A DNA stretch of 64,000 bases from an uncultured bacterium (GTDB lineage: Bacteria > Verrucomicrobiota > Lentisphaeria > Victivallales > UBA1829): contig CACYHQ010000009.1 of assembly GCA_902774245.1 (NCBI GenBank), forward strand, positions 1 through 64,000. The letters run 5' to 3'. Within the stretch, counting starts at the first letter, position 1. Each line of letters opens with the position of its first letter. Shown piece by piece: positions 17,101-25,458 of the stretch. The translations under genes were made by a program, and so were the position numbers. The notes below the pieces were generated by a model that did no database searches, was not told the DNA's origin, and saw nothing but the letters and a program-made list of their open reading frames with translations.

Positions 17101-18150
17101 GACCAGCGGGAAAAGGAACGCGACGCCGCGCGGAAGAACTGGACCTCCGTCAACCGCATCAAGGACCTGAAGGCGGGCTACCTTTCGCAGATCGTCCACG
17201 AGATCGCGAAGCTCATGGTCGAGCACAACGCCGTCGTCGTGATGGAGGATCTGAATTTCGGGTTCAAGCGCGGCCGCTTCGCCATCGAGAAACAGGTCTA
17301 CCAGAACTTCGAGCGCGCCCTGATCACCAAGCTCAATTATCTCGTTTTCAAGGATGCTGAGACTCCCGCGGACGCCGGATACGTTCTGAAGGGACTCCAG
17401 CTCGCGAACAAGTTCGAGAGTTTCGAAAAGCTCGGCAAACAGAGCGGATTCCTGTTCTATGTCCCGGCGGGCTATACCTCGAAGATCGACCCGGCGACGG
17501 GCTTTGTCTCCCTCTTCCAGTTCGGCAAATACACCAGTGCGGAGGCGCGGAAGGCGTTCCTCGGCAAGTTCCGGAGCATCCGCTTTGACGCCGCCCGCGA
17601 TGCCTTCGCATTCACGTTCGACTACCGCGATTTCCCCGCGCAGGGGAAGGAACTGCCCGGCAAGTCGGAGTGGACCGTCCGGTCCGTCGGCGAACGCATC
17701 GTCTACAGCCCGAAGAAACGCGAGTCTTTCGTCTGCAAGCCGACGGAGATCATCCTGGATGCGCTCGCGAAACGAGGCATTCGGCCCGAGGACGGATTCG
17801 ACCTGCTCCGGCTCATTCGGGAGACCGACGGCGCCGACCGCGCCAATGCGGCGTTCTTCAATGCCGTCTTCGAGGCATTCAAACTGACCGTGCAGATGCG
17901 GAATTCCGATGCGAAGATCGGCGAAGACTATATCCTGTCCCCGGTCATGAGCGCGGACGGCACTTTCTTCGATTCCCGCAAGGCTCCGGCGGACATGCCG
18001 CGGGACGCCGACGCGAATGGCGCGTACCATATCGCCATGAAGGGCCTGTATCTGCTTCAGAACCGGTTCACGGCGGGCACGAAGAAAGCGGACCTCAAAA
18101 TCTCCAATCAGGACTGGTTCGACTTCATCCAGAACAGACATGCCCGTTGA
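14146..18150 (+). CDS. cas12a: CRISPR-associated endonuclease Cas12a (Cpf1), type V-A effector
   Basis: A 1334-residue RNA-guided DNA nuclease that processes its own crRNAs and cuts target and non-target strands with one RuvC site. The N terminus FTGLYSLSETLSFELRP is the conserved Cas12a opening. RuvC residues are D941 (VIGIDRGERNLVYLSLI), E1034 (VVVMEDLNFGFKRGRF) and D1289 (DADANGAYHIAMKG). The Nuc-domain arginine is R1252 (VQMRNSDAKIGEDY). In the crRNA-processing region H831 (VHRKGDKLVNR) and K893 (KDRRFTTPKF) are kept, while the lysine expected nine residues after the histidine is Arg (R840). Length is normal (1200-1350). Its codons are GC-rich like the host, unlike the following adaptation genes. 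cas4 starts 25 bp downstream. No tracrRNA is needed for this type. Confidence 0.97.
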   Translation: MEHSLRDFTGLYSLSETLSFELRPLDSEFNPKPADRALADMKKYLDEDRKRAAQYASIKAILDEEHKKLIERVLSDVPGAIGRLKNRKAFAEILSDDGSGIRWSRLKEAEGAARNAKTEIREAKKTRKATSEADGAITTETKEEARFKDLQKKFRELIAALLDTDEKKKSLLEATPSKYIKGMLSEFGDALQPDTREALNTFEKFACYLKGFQENRANLYAAEPQVTAVANRVVNQNFPKFLTACRIMAHIQERYPEIISEAERNLAANLNGAPLMSRFQPDAFDLCLAQSGIDVYNTILGGFTLKDGTKIQGINETINLYRQQHADAANDRNLAPIPALYKQILSDRDTLSFIPEMFDSDRAVCDSILKFLESLKWETMQSDITSLLDSLDADDPGVFVEKSELTRISHKLFGDWSRIRAALERCAETKFTRKADREKWLNKDIYSLRELNELDFKLSEEDDIAEVPAITDFWRGAHRAEVFSAVESAIQAVLDTLHSEAYPEGDTEPRLRENENDVAAIKDLLDALTGLLHLLKPLQAESPDANMVFYADFNDFYARLDPVIPLYNRVRNYITQKPSEQKKVKLMFNCSTLADGWDRNKESDNNAVILLKDGNYYLAVIQPAQKQTDGKRERKVKFADFETDGAGPCFRKMVYKYLPGPNKMLPKVIFSKSNRDIFDPPAELLRKYEAGMHKKTSPNFDLKFCRELIDFFKVCIAKHEDWSKFGFQFADTAKYNGIDEFYNEISAQGYKMTFAPIPVQTVSDLIRDNKILLFQIYNKDFAPGSTGRQNKFTLYWKTLFEEENLKDVVFKLNGEAELFLRDPSVRKPFVHRKGDKLVNRTTKDGAPVSESVHAELCKFANGRIGYDGLSAEARGIWDNGQAVVKTATHDITKDRRFTTPKFLFHVPISINFKAPDAKAGINQKVLDYLRDNPGVKVIGIDRGERNLVYLSLIGRNGRILLQKSFNTVPQRRSDRTVEFDYHAKLDQREKERDAARKNWTSVNRIKDLKAGYLSQIVHEIAKLMVEHNAVVVMEDLNFGFKRGRFAIEKQVYQNFERALITKLNYLVFKDAETPADAGYVLKGLQLANKFESFEKLGKQSGFLFYVPAGYTSKIDPATGFVSLFQFGKYTSAEARKAFLGKFRSIRFDAARDAFAFTFDYRDFPAQGKELPGKSEWTVRSVGERIVYSPKKRESFVCKPTEIILDALAKRGIRPEDGFDLLRLIRETDGADRANAAFFNAVFEAFKLTVQMRNSDAKIGEDYILSPVMSADGTFFDSRKAPADMPRDADANGAYHIAMKGLYLLQNRFTAGTKKADLKISNQDWFDFIQNRHAR

Positions 18151-18175
18151 ATTGAGATAGCAGAGGGAACAGGAA

Positions 18176-18745
18176 ATGGAAACATATTTGACATTTACTC
18201 AGATCAATGATTTCATTTTCTGTCCCCGTTCCATTTTCTATCACGATTTTCTGCGCTCCAACTATGCGCCTTCTAATTTCAAGGAATCGCCGCAAATTCA
18301 GGGACTCTCCGCGCATGCCGCGATAGACAACGGAAGTTATTCTTCGAGAAAAGACGTTCTTCAGGGAACAACCGTTTTTTCCTCAAAATACAATCTGCTG
18401 GGAAAAATCGATCTCTTCTTCCTGAACGAAGGACGCCTTGTCGAACGGAAGTATTCCATCACGGCTGTTTACGACGGATTCCGATACCAGCTTTACGCGC
18501 AGATGTTCGCATTAAATGAACTGGGACATCAGGTGAACAAAATGGAACTGTATTCCTCGAAGGACAATAAGAAATACGTCGTCCCATTCCCCACACAGGA
18601 GGACATTGCCAAATTCGAAGCTGTGCTGAACGCAATTCGTTCCTATGACTTGGAGTCCGACCGGTCCGAACCGAATCTTTTGAAATGCAGAAACTGTAAC
18701 TACAGGGAAATCTGCTCATTTTTCCCTGAGGAGGAACGCCTATGA
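18176..18745 (+). CDS. cas4: CRISPR-associated exonuclease Cas4
   Basis: A 189-residue RecB-like nuclease that trims prespacers and helps select PAM-containing ends with Cas1-Cas2. Cys16 (FIFCPRSIFY) and Cys171, Cys174 and Cys180 (CRNCNYREIC) form the [4Fe-4S] site. D79 (GKIDLFF), E90 and K92 (VERKYS) and the QLYAQ motif are the nuclease residues, all present. AGAGGGAACAGGAA precedes the ATG. The stop overlaps the cas1 start by 4 bp (ATGA), indicating coupling. The gene is AT-richer than cas12a. Confidence 0.95.
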   Translation: METYLTFTQINDFIFCPRSIFYHDFLRSNYAPSNFKESPQIQGLSAHAAIDNGSYSSRKDVLQGTTVFSSKYNLLGKIDLFFLNEGRLVERKYSITAVYDGFRYQLYAQMFALNELGHQVNKMELYSSKDNKKYVVPFPTQEDIAKFEAVLNAIRSYDLESDRSEPNLLKCRNCNYREICSFFPEEERL

Positions 18746-19704
18746 TGTCCCGGCCTGATTTCCTGTACAAACAAGTCATCTTTTACTCCGCGCTCGACAA
18801 GGATGTATTGTCATTCCGCGCCGATAATCTGATCATTACCGACGCACAGAAACATGTCCGGTTGCAGCATTCCTGCCACAAGACGTTTGCGCTTTTCATC
18901 ATCGGGAACATCACCGTCACGACCGTTCTGTTGAAAAAAGCGAAAACATACGGCTTTCCAATCTTTCTTCTTGGCTCTAATTTCCACTTGGATTCCGTGA
19001 TAGGAAATGCCGCCGAGGGAAATACGCTGCTTCGGAAAAAGCAGTATATCCCTCATGTTCCGCCGGAAGAGATCGCACGTCTTCTGATTCGGCAGAAGAT
19101 CAGGAACCAGGCATCTCTGCTTCGAAAAAACAGAACCCCGTCGGCACTTGATAAAGCCATTGCTCTGGAATTGGACAACATCGCTTCCGAACTTCCTGCG
19201 GATTGTTCAGTTCTTAGGGGGAAAGAAGGAACTGCCAGTCATATGTTTTTTCAAGCTTATTTCAAAAATCTAAACTGGAAACGTCGTGCTCCCCGATGTA
19301 AAGAAGACATTACAAATGTTCTGCTTGATATCGGTTACACATACCTCTTTTATTTCATGGAAAGCCTGCTTTCACTATACGGTTTTGACCTTTACTGCGG
19401 CGTCTTTCACACCTTCTTTTACCACAGGAAATCTCTCGTGTGCGATATGGTAGAACCCTTCCGCTGCATTATTGATCACAGAATCAGGAAAGCGCATGCC
19501 CTCGCTCAAATCAATCCAGATGATTTCTTTTTTGACAAAGATCATTGGGAATTGTCGTATGCGAAGCAAATCAAGTATATACGCCTTTTCATGAAGGATA
19601 TCCTCGAATACAAGGAAATGATGTTCTGTTTCGTCAGAAAATACTATCTGTGGTTCATGAACGATTCCGAAGAACTGGATGCATTCCCGACTTTTCAAAT
19701 CTGA
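18742..19704 (+). CDS. cas1: CRISPR-associated integrase Cas1
   Basis: A 320-residue metal-dependent integrase that inserts new spacers at the leader end of the array. The catalytic residues appear as E162 (RGKEGTASHMFFQAYF), H223 (GVFHTFFYH) and D235 with E238 (LVCDMVEPFRCIID). LLDIGYTYLFYFMESLL is the characteristic helical segment before them. An intact catalytic set suggests active spacer acquisition. GAGGAGG is placed before the start; either of two adjacent ATGs (18742 or 18745) is possible. cas2 follows after 19 bp. Confidence 0.95.
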   Translation: MMSRPDFLYKQVIFYSALDKDVLSFRADNLIITDAQKHVRLQHSCHKTFALFIIGNITVTTVLLKKAKTYGFPIFLLGSNFHLDSVIGNAAEGNTLLRKKQYIPHVPPEEIARLLIRQKIRNQASLLRKNRTPSALDKAIALELDNIASELPADCSVLRGKEGTASHMFFQAYFKNLNWKRRAPRCKEDITNVLLDIGYTYLFYFMESLLSLYGFDLYCGVFHTFFYHRKSLVCDMVEPFRCIIDHRIRKAHALAQINPDDFFFDKDHWELSYAKQIKYIRLFMKDILEYKEMMFCFVRKYYLWFMNDSEELDAFPTFQI

Positions 19705-19723
19705 CCGGTAAGGAGTTTTGACT

Positions 19724-19996
19724 GTGTTTATCATTGTCTACGACATTTCCTCCGACAAGCTGCGGACCCAATTTTCCAAATTCCTGTCCAGGTTCGGACG
19801 CAGACTGCAGTTCTCTGTCTTTGAGATCAAGAACAGCCCCAGGATTTTGGATAATATCAGGACGGAGATCAAAGCATCCTACGAGCCGAAATTCGATCAG
19901 GGAGACAGCGTTTTGGTTCTTCACGTTGATGACAATGCAGTGATTGACAGGTTCGGACACGCTGCAAACGAGGAAACGGATTTGCTTTTCTTTTGA
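19724..19996 (+). CDS. cas2: CRISPR-associated protein Cas2
   Basis: A 90-residue ferredoxin-fold protein bridging two Cas1 dimers in the acquisition complex. MFIIVYDISSDKLR, FLSRFGRRLQFSVFEI and SVLVLHVDDNAVI are typical of Cas2 from type V-A loci. Start choice: AAGGAG (19710-19715) is 8 nt before GTG 19724 but only 2 nt before TTG 19718, so GTG is preferred. It is the last gene before the array, and the leader begins right after its stop. Confidence 0.93.
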   Translation: MFIIVYDISSDKLRTQFSKFLSRFGRRLQFSVFEIKNSPRILDNIRTEIKASYEPKFDQGDSVLVLHVDDNAVIDRFGHAANEETDLLFF

Positions 19997-20091
19997 TGGC
20001 TTGCCAAGACGCAGGGTGCTTTTTCTTTTTTAGATTAAGCTCAGAATGCAAACCTTCGTCTTAATTTCCGGATTTTCCCTCAAAATATTCC

Positions 20092-20119
20092 TTGACAATC
20101 TGAAAAAATATGTTATATT
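20092..20119 (+). promoter_or_regulatory. CRISPR leader promoter for pre-crRNA
   Basis: TTGACA (20092-20097), 16 nt, TATATT (20114-20119) with TG just upstream of the -10 (extended -10), in the AT-rich 146 bp leader between cas2 and the first repeat. Transcription would start near 20126, some 17 nt before repeat 1. This fixes the array direction as left to right. Confidence 0.75.
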
Positions 20120-20142
20120 AAGTTCATATTGAACAATAGTCT

Positions 20143-22523
20143 GTTTCAGCCCATGGACTAATTTCTACTTTTGTAGATATCCGGTCGAGCCGAAGCGTGG
20201 GTGGGTTTCAGCCCATGGACTAATTTCTACTTTTGTAGATGAATGTTCCGAAACTATAGCAAATGAAAGTTTCAGCCCATGGACTAATTTCTACTTTTGT
20301 AGATCTGTCAGACTACGACCAGACCATAAGGTTTCAGCCCATGGACTAATTTCTACTTTTGTAGATTCCCTGTTAGGTTGTGAGGGTTGAGGTTTCAGCC
20401 CATGGACTAATTTCTACTTTTGTAGATAAATTCGTGGATTTTGTCCTTTGAATGTTTCAGCCCATGGACTAATTTCTACTTTTGTAGATGCAGTCCATGT
20501 TTGTTCTCTAACTTGTTTCAGCCCATGGACTAATTTCTACTTTTGTAGATTTCGGCACGATTTCCCCGGATGCGAGTTTCAGCCCATGGACTAATTTCTA
20601 CTTTTGTAGATGATTCCGAGCGAGGCGAGAAAACGGGGTTTCAGCCCATGGACTAATTTCTACTTTTGTAGATTTCCGTACGATGGTGAAAGCGTATTCG
20701 TTTCAGCCCATGGACTAATTTCTACTTTTGTAGATTTCATCATGCCTGGGCGTACCTCGGCGGTTTCAGCCCATGGACTAATTTCTACTTTTGTAGATCG
20801 GGATCACGCAGTCCTACATTCACGGTTTCAGCCCATGGACTAATTTCTACTTTTGTAGATCAACACATCAGATACATTCTGATACGTGTTTCAGCCCATG
20901 GACTAATTTCTACTTTTGTAGATGTTAATGAAAACGTTTTTGTAGATATAGTTTCAGCCCATGGACTAATTTCTACTTTTGTAGATTCTATCGTCTCTTC
21001 AATTAGATTTTTGTTTCAGCCCATGGACTAATTTCTACTTTTGTAGATTTGCGCGGACCTGTTGATCCTGGATGGTTTCAGCCCATGGACTAATTTCTAC
21101 TTTTGTAGATAAGTTGACATTAGATGCCACGCAATTGTTTCAGCCCATGGACTAATTTCTACTTTTGTAGATAGGTACAGGAACATCCCGCGCCCGTTGT
21201 TTCAGCCCATGGACTAATTTCTACTTTTGTAGATGTCCCGGTCGACCATCGTGTATCTGCGTTTCAGCCCATGGACTAATTTCTACTTTTGTAGATCGAA
21301 GTTCCGAAGCAGGTATTTGTAGTTTCAGCCCATGGACTAATTTCTACTTTTGTAGATACTACCATCTCTTTGATCGGCTCATAGTTTCAGCCCATGGACT
21401 AATTTCTACTTTTGTAGATCAACTGGCTCCGCTCCGTCCCGTACCAGTTTCAGCCCATGGACTAATTTCTACTTTTGTAGATATGCCGCCCGTGGAAACC
21501 GTCGCCAGTTTCAGCCCATGGACTAATTTCTACTTTTGTAGATTTATAGACTTTAGCACCATCTGACAGAGTTTCAGCCCATGGACTAATTTCTACTTTT
21601 GTAGATTCAACAATCGCCCGGACGAGGCGAGGTTTCAGCCCATGGACTAATTTCTACTTTTGTAGATAAGCGGGCTTGCAAGACTGGCAAACGCGTTTCA
21701 GCCCATGGACTAATTTCTACTTTTGTAGATTCGCTGCTGTTCGCTGGACTTGGAGGTTTCAGCCCATGGACTAATTTCTACTTTTGTAGATCTTCGGCAT
21801 CCCATGAGGATTTGCCAGTTTCAGCCCATGGACTAATTTCTACTTTTGTAGATGCACGTTTTGCGGCATCTTCTTCCGCGTTTCAGCCCATGGACTAATT
21901 TCTACTTTTGTAGATACACGCAGAATGTGCAGGGGCTGACGTTTCAGCCCATGGACTAATTTCTACTTTTGTAGATACGGTTTCTCCTTTCATGGTTGGT
22001 TGGTTTCAGCCCATGGACTAATTTCTACTTTTGTAGATACCAAACATTCCGTTGCTCCATAACGGTTTCAGCCCATGGACTAATTTCTACTTTTGTAGAT
22101 TCATGTGTGGTTGTCTCCTTGTGTGTGTTTCAGCCCATGGACTAATTTCTACTTTTGTAGATCGGACCCGCTGGGATGGATCCCATCCTGTTTCAGCCCA
22201 TGGACTAATTTCTACTTTTGTAGATGAAGGGCTTCGCAGTAGTATCCGGTCGTTTCAGCCCATGGACTAATTTCTACTTTTGTAGATAGCCATAATAAGG
22301 ATTCTCCTTAACTGGTTTCAGCCCATGGACTAATTTCTACTTTTGTAGATATAGTCTATAACTGGCGTTTTTGCCTGTTTCAGCCCATGGACTAATTTCT
22401 ACTTTTGTAGATTCGATAAGCTGTTGACGGATGTTATAGTTTCAGCCCATGGACTAATTTCTACTTTTGTAGATAGTACGGAGTTGACGGTTTTGTTGAA
22501 GGTTTCAGCCCATGGACTAATTT
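20143..22523 (+). CRISPR. Type V-A CRISPR array, 38 full repeats plus one truncated terminal repeat, 38 spacers
   Basis: A 36-bp repeat beginning GTTTCAGCCCATGG and ending in the Cas12a handle AATTTCTACTTTTGTAGAT, with stem TCTAC/GTAGA and a TTTT loop. First repeat 20143-20178; starts recur every 61-64 bp. All 38 full repeats look identical. Spacers are 25-28 bp with no obvious duplicates. The 39th unit (22502-22523) keeps only the first 22 bases, marking the leader-distal end. Spacer 13 (20924-20950) ends in a copy of the repeat's last ten bases. Uniform repeats, a strong leader promoter and intact Cas1/Cas2/Cas4 suggest an active locus. I found no spacer matching elsewhere in this window by eye. 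Confidence 0.98.
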
Positions 22524-22619
22524 TGTCTATCGAGGAAGCAACCAAATGCAAATTATTGCACTTTTAGCTCTGGCATCCTGCCGCTTTTGCCCCTGGCATT
22601 CGCGGAACCGCCGGAAAAT

Positions 22620-22643
22620 GACCGCATTTCGCGTCTTTTTTTT
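22620..22643 (+). terminator. Probable terminator after the CRISPR array
   Basis: A short imperfect stem (GAC-C-GC / GC-GTC) at 22620-22635 followed by eight T residues (22636-22643). It would end the pre-crRNA about 100 nt after the last repeat and isolate the array from hom. Confidence 0.45.
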
Positions 22644-22652
22644 AAAAAGCGC

Positions 22653-22680
22653 TTTCATTTTCCCTCGAACGATGTATATT
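22653..22680 (+). promoter_or_regulatory. Promoter of the hom operon
   Basis: TTTCAT (22653-22658), 16 nt, TATATT (22675-22680), about 40 nt before hom. The -35 is weak but nearly the same pair occurs before the reductase gene at 35857. I saw no riboswitch or leader peptide. Confidence 0.5.
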
Positions 22681-22720
22681 ATGTAATTGCATTCTTTTCC
22701 CAAAACTGGAGTTAGATAAT

Positions 22721-24019
22721 ATGAAACATGTGAGTGTGGGAATCCTCGGATTCGGCACGGTAGGCGCCGGTGTGGCGGATTGTCTTCTGAAAAACCGCGG
22801 TCTGATCCGTGAACGGACCGGCGTGGATGTGGAACTGACCGGGATCGGCGATCTCGATACGACGACCGACCGCGGCGTCGCGGTCCCGTCCGGCATGCTG
22901 ACGAGCGATACCCCGTCCGTGATCGCGAAGAGCGACATCGTGGTCGAGCTGATCGGCGGCACGACCGTTTCCCGCAAGTTCATCCTGAGCGCCCTCGAAC
23001 AGGGCAAGACGGTCGTCACGGCGAACAAGGCGCTGCTGGCGGACTACGGCCGCGAGATCTTCGACGCGGCGGAAGCGGGCGGCGGCACGGTCTTCTACGA
23101 GGCAAGCGTGGCGGGCGGCATCCCGATCATCAAGAGCCTGCGCGAAGGCTTCGTGGGCAACCGTATCAACCGCATCTTCGGCATCCTGAACGGCACCTGC
23201 AACTACATCTTCACCCGCATGGAGCGCGAAAACCTCGGATTCGAGGAGGTCCTGAAGGACGCCCAGCGGCTCGGTTACGCCGAGGCGAACCCGTCGCTCG
23301 ACATCGACGGATTCGACACCGCGCACAAGGCAGTGATCCTCGCCTCTCTCGCGTACGGCGGCTGGCACAGCACGAACGAAATCTACGTGCAGGGCATCCG
23401 CGACGTCTCGCTGTCCGACATCCGCTGCGCCGACGAGCTCGGCTATAAGATCAAGCTGCTCGCCATCATCAAGCAGTGCGCCGACAGCCGCATCGAGGTG
23501 CGCGTCCATCCCACGCTCATCCCGAAGCATGCTCCGCTCGCGGGCATCTCCGACGTCTTCAACGGCGTGATGGTCAACGGCGATTTCGTCGGCGACACCC
23601 TCTTCTACGGACGCGGCGCGGGCCGCGCTGCCACCGCCAGCGCGGTCGTGTCCGACATCGCCGACGCCGCGCTGAACCTCGCGGGCGGCACCCCCGTCCG
23701 TATCCCCGCCTACCGCAAGGTTGTCGAATGTGCCGGGATCGTCCCGATGGAAGAGATCACCTCGCGTTACTATCTGCGCCTCACGGTCACGGACCGTCCC
23801 GGCGTGCTCGCGAAACTCGCCGGGATCCTGTCCGAACAGGGCGTCAGCGTGTCCCGCCTGATGCAGAACCCGGTCTCGAAAAATACGTCCGGCGAAGCGT
23901 CCATCGTCATCATCACGCATGAGGCGAAGGAAGCAGCCGTCCGCCAGGCCATCACCGCCATGGAGGCGTTCGACGCCGTCCACGGCAAGATCTGCCTGCT
24001 TCGCATTGAGGAGCTCTGA
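22721..24019 (+). CDS. hom: Homoserine dehydrogenase with ACT domain
   Basis: A 432-residue oxidoreductase reducing aspartate semialdehyde to homoserine for threonine and methionine synthesis. The Rossmann motif is GILGFGTVGAGVADCL at the N terminus. VTANKALLADYG, FYEASVAGGIPIIKSL and GILNGTCNYIFTRM are the signature catalytic and dimerisation blocks. A C-terminal ACT domain (LRLTVTDRPGVLAKLAGIL) points to feedback control, normally by threonine. The aspartate kinase gene follows after 2 bp, so the pair forms a small threonine-pathway operon under the promoter at 22653. Confidence 0.96.
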   Translation: MKHVSVGILGFGTVGAGVADCLLKNRGLIRERTGVDVELTGIGDLDTTTDRGVAVPSGMLTSDTPSVIAKSDIVVELIGGTTVSRKFILSALEQGKTVVTANKALLADYGREIFDAAEAGGGTVFYEASVAGGIPIIKSLREGFVGNRINRIFGILNGTCNYIFTRMERENLGFEEVLKDAQRLGYAEANPSLDIDGFDTAHKAVILASLAYGGWHSTNEIYVQGIRDVSLSDIRCADELGYKIKLLAIIKQCADSRIEVRVHPTLIPKHAPLAGISDVFNGVMVNGDFVGDTLFYGRGAGRAATASAVVSDIADAALNLAGGTPVRIPAYRKVVECAGIVPMEEITSRYYLRLTVTDRPGVLAKLAGILSEQGVSVSRLMQNPVSKNTSGEASIVIITHEAKEAAVRQAITAMEAFDAVHGKICLLRIEEL

Positions 24020-24021
24020 AC

Positions 24022-25425
24022 ATGAACCACACTGTTGAAAAGATCGGGGGGACCAGTATGTCCCGTTTCGGCGAGATCATGCAGAACGTCATCATCGCCG
24101 ACCACACCCCCGCCGACATGTACAACCGCATCTTCGTCGTCTCCGCCTATTCCGGCATCACCAACCTCCTGCTGGAGGACAAGAAGACCGGAGCGCCCGG
24201 CGTGTACGGGCACTTCACGGTCGGCAGCGGCGAATGGCGCGAGGCACTCGCCCGCGTCCGGGAAAAAATGCTCGACTACAACCAGGAATTCGGGTTTCTC
24301 GGCCTGAACGTGAAGAAGGCGAACGAATTCATCAACGGCCGCCTCGACGACATCAACAAGTTTTTGCAGGACCTGGAGGACATGCGTTCCTACGGGTTCA
24401 TGCGTCCCGGCGACTACCTGCCTATGACGCGTGAATTCCTCGCCGCCGTCGGCGAAGTCCACAGCGCCTGGAACTCCGTCCAGATCCTGAAGGCGAACGG
24501 CGTCAATGCGCGCTTCATCGACCTCTCCGGCTGGCGTTCCACCGAGTCCCGCACGCTCGACGAGGCGATCCTCGCCGGATTCGAGGGCGTCGACTTCGCC
24601 ACAGAGCTCCCCATCGTGACCGGCTACGTGAAGTTCGACCCGGGCATCATGCTCCGGTTCGACCGCGGCTACAGCGAGATCACGTTCAGCAAGATCGCCG
24701 TGCTCACCGGTGCCCGCGAAGGCATCATCCACAAGGAATTCCACCTGTCGACCGGCGACCCGAAGCTCATGGGCGTCGACAAGGTCCAGGTCATCGGCAA
24801 CACCAATTTCGACATCGCCGACCAGCTCTCCGACATGGGCATGGAGGCCATCCACTCGAAAGCAGCCAAGGAAATGGAGCTGAAGGGCATCCCGATCCGC
24901 GTCAAGAACGCGTTCGACCCGAAGCACCCCGGCACCCTCATCAGCCGCGAATACGTCTCCCCGAATCCGCGCGTCGAAATGATCTGCGGACGCGCCGACC
25001 TGCTCGGCGTCGAGGTCTTCGACCCGGAAATGGTCGGCGAACCCGGCTACGACTACCGCCTCACGAAGCACCTGGCCGACCGCGACATCGACTACATTGC
25101 CAAGACCACGAACGCGAACACGATCGCGCATTTCGTGCCGGAGAAGAGCAAGCGCCTGAACAACTGCCTCGAAAGCATTCACCGAGACTTCCCGAACGCC
25201 GAAATCCACGTGACCAAGGTCGCCATCGTCTCCGTCATCGGCTCCAACATGAAGATCCCCGGATTCCTCGCACGCGCCGCAAACGCGCTGTCCGCCGCCG
25301 GAGTCAACGTGCTCGCCATCGACCAGACCATCCGCCAGGTGAACATCCAGTTCGTGATCGAACGCGAGCAGTTCGAATGCGCCCAGAAGGCGCTCCACCG
25401 CGAATTCGTCGAACATCAGGCATGA
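24022..25425 (+). CDS. lysC: Aspartate kinase (divergent KIGGTS class)
   Basis: A 467-residue amino-acid kinase phosphorylating aspartate, the first step to threonine, methionine and lysine. The nucleotide-binding N terminus is VEKIGGTSMSRF instead of the usual KFGGTS. VVSAYSGITNLLL, FIDLSGWRSTESRTLDEAIL and PIVTGYV follow the aspartate kinase order, and two C-terminal ACT repeats are seen (VEMICGRADLLGVEVFDP and VAIVSVIGSNMKIPGFLARA). From memory, this variant class includes enzymes found with ectoine genes, but no ectoine genes are visible here, and coupling to hom suggests an ordinary biosynthetic role. The gene is translationally close to hom (2 bp gap). Confidence 0.88.
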   Translation: MNHTVEKIGGTSMSRFGEIMQNVIIADHTPADMYNRIFVVSAYSGITNLLLEDKKTGAPGVYGHFTVGSGEWREALARVREKMLDYNQEFGFLGLNVKKANEFINGRLDDINKFLQDLEDMRSYGFMRPGDYLPMTREFLAAVGEVHSAWNSVQILKANGVNARFIDLSGWRSTESRTLDEAILAGFEGVDFATELPIVTGYVKFDPGIMLRFDRGYSEITFSKIAVLTGAREGIIHKEFHLSTGDPKLMGVDKVQVIGNTNFDIADQLSDMGMEAIHSKAAKEMELKGIPIRVKNAFDPKHPGTLISREYVSPNPRVEMICGRADLLGVEVFDPEMVGEPGYDYRLTKHLADRDIDYIAKTTNANTIAHFVPEKSKRLNNCLESIHRDFPNAEIHVTKVAIVSVIGSNMKIPGFLARAANALSAAGVNVLAIDQTIRQVNIQFVIEREQFECAQKALHREFVEHQA

Positions 25426-25458
25426 CCGTTTTTTCCGCATAACAGGAGGCCCCCGAAC

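Noticed and set aside
14716-18141. Minus-strand open frame of 1141 codons inside cas12a
   Set aside because: Antisense shadow of cas12a; the composition is unlike any protein and it has no motif.
20610-20843. Open frames within the CRISPR array
   Set aside because: They read the repeats; the peptide repeats the translated repeat unit.
22524-22720. Threonine riboswitch or leader peptide before hom
   Set aside because: No run of Thr or Ile codons in a short ORF and no known riboswitch core.
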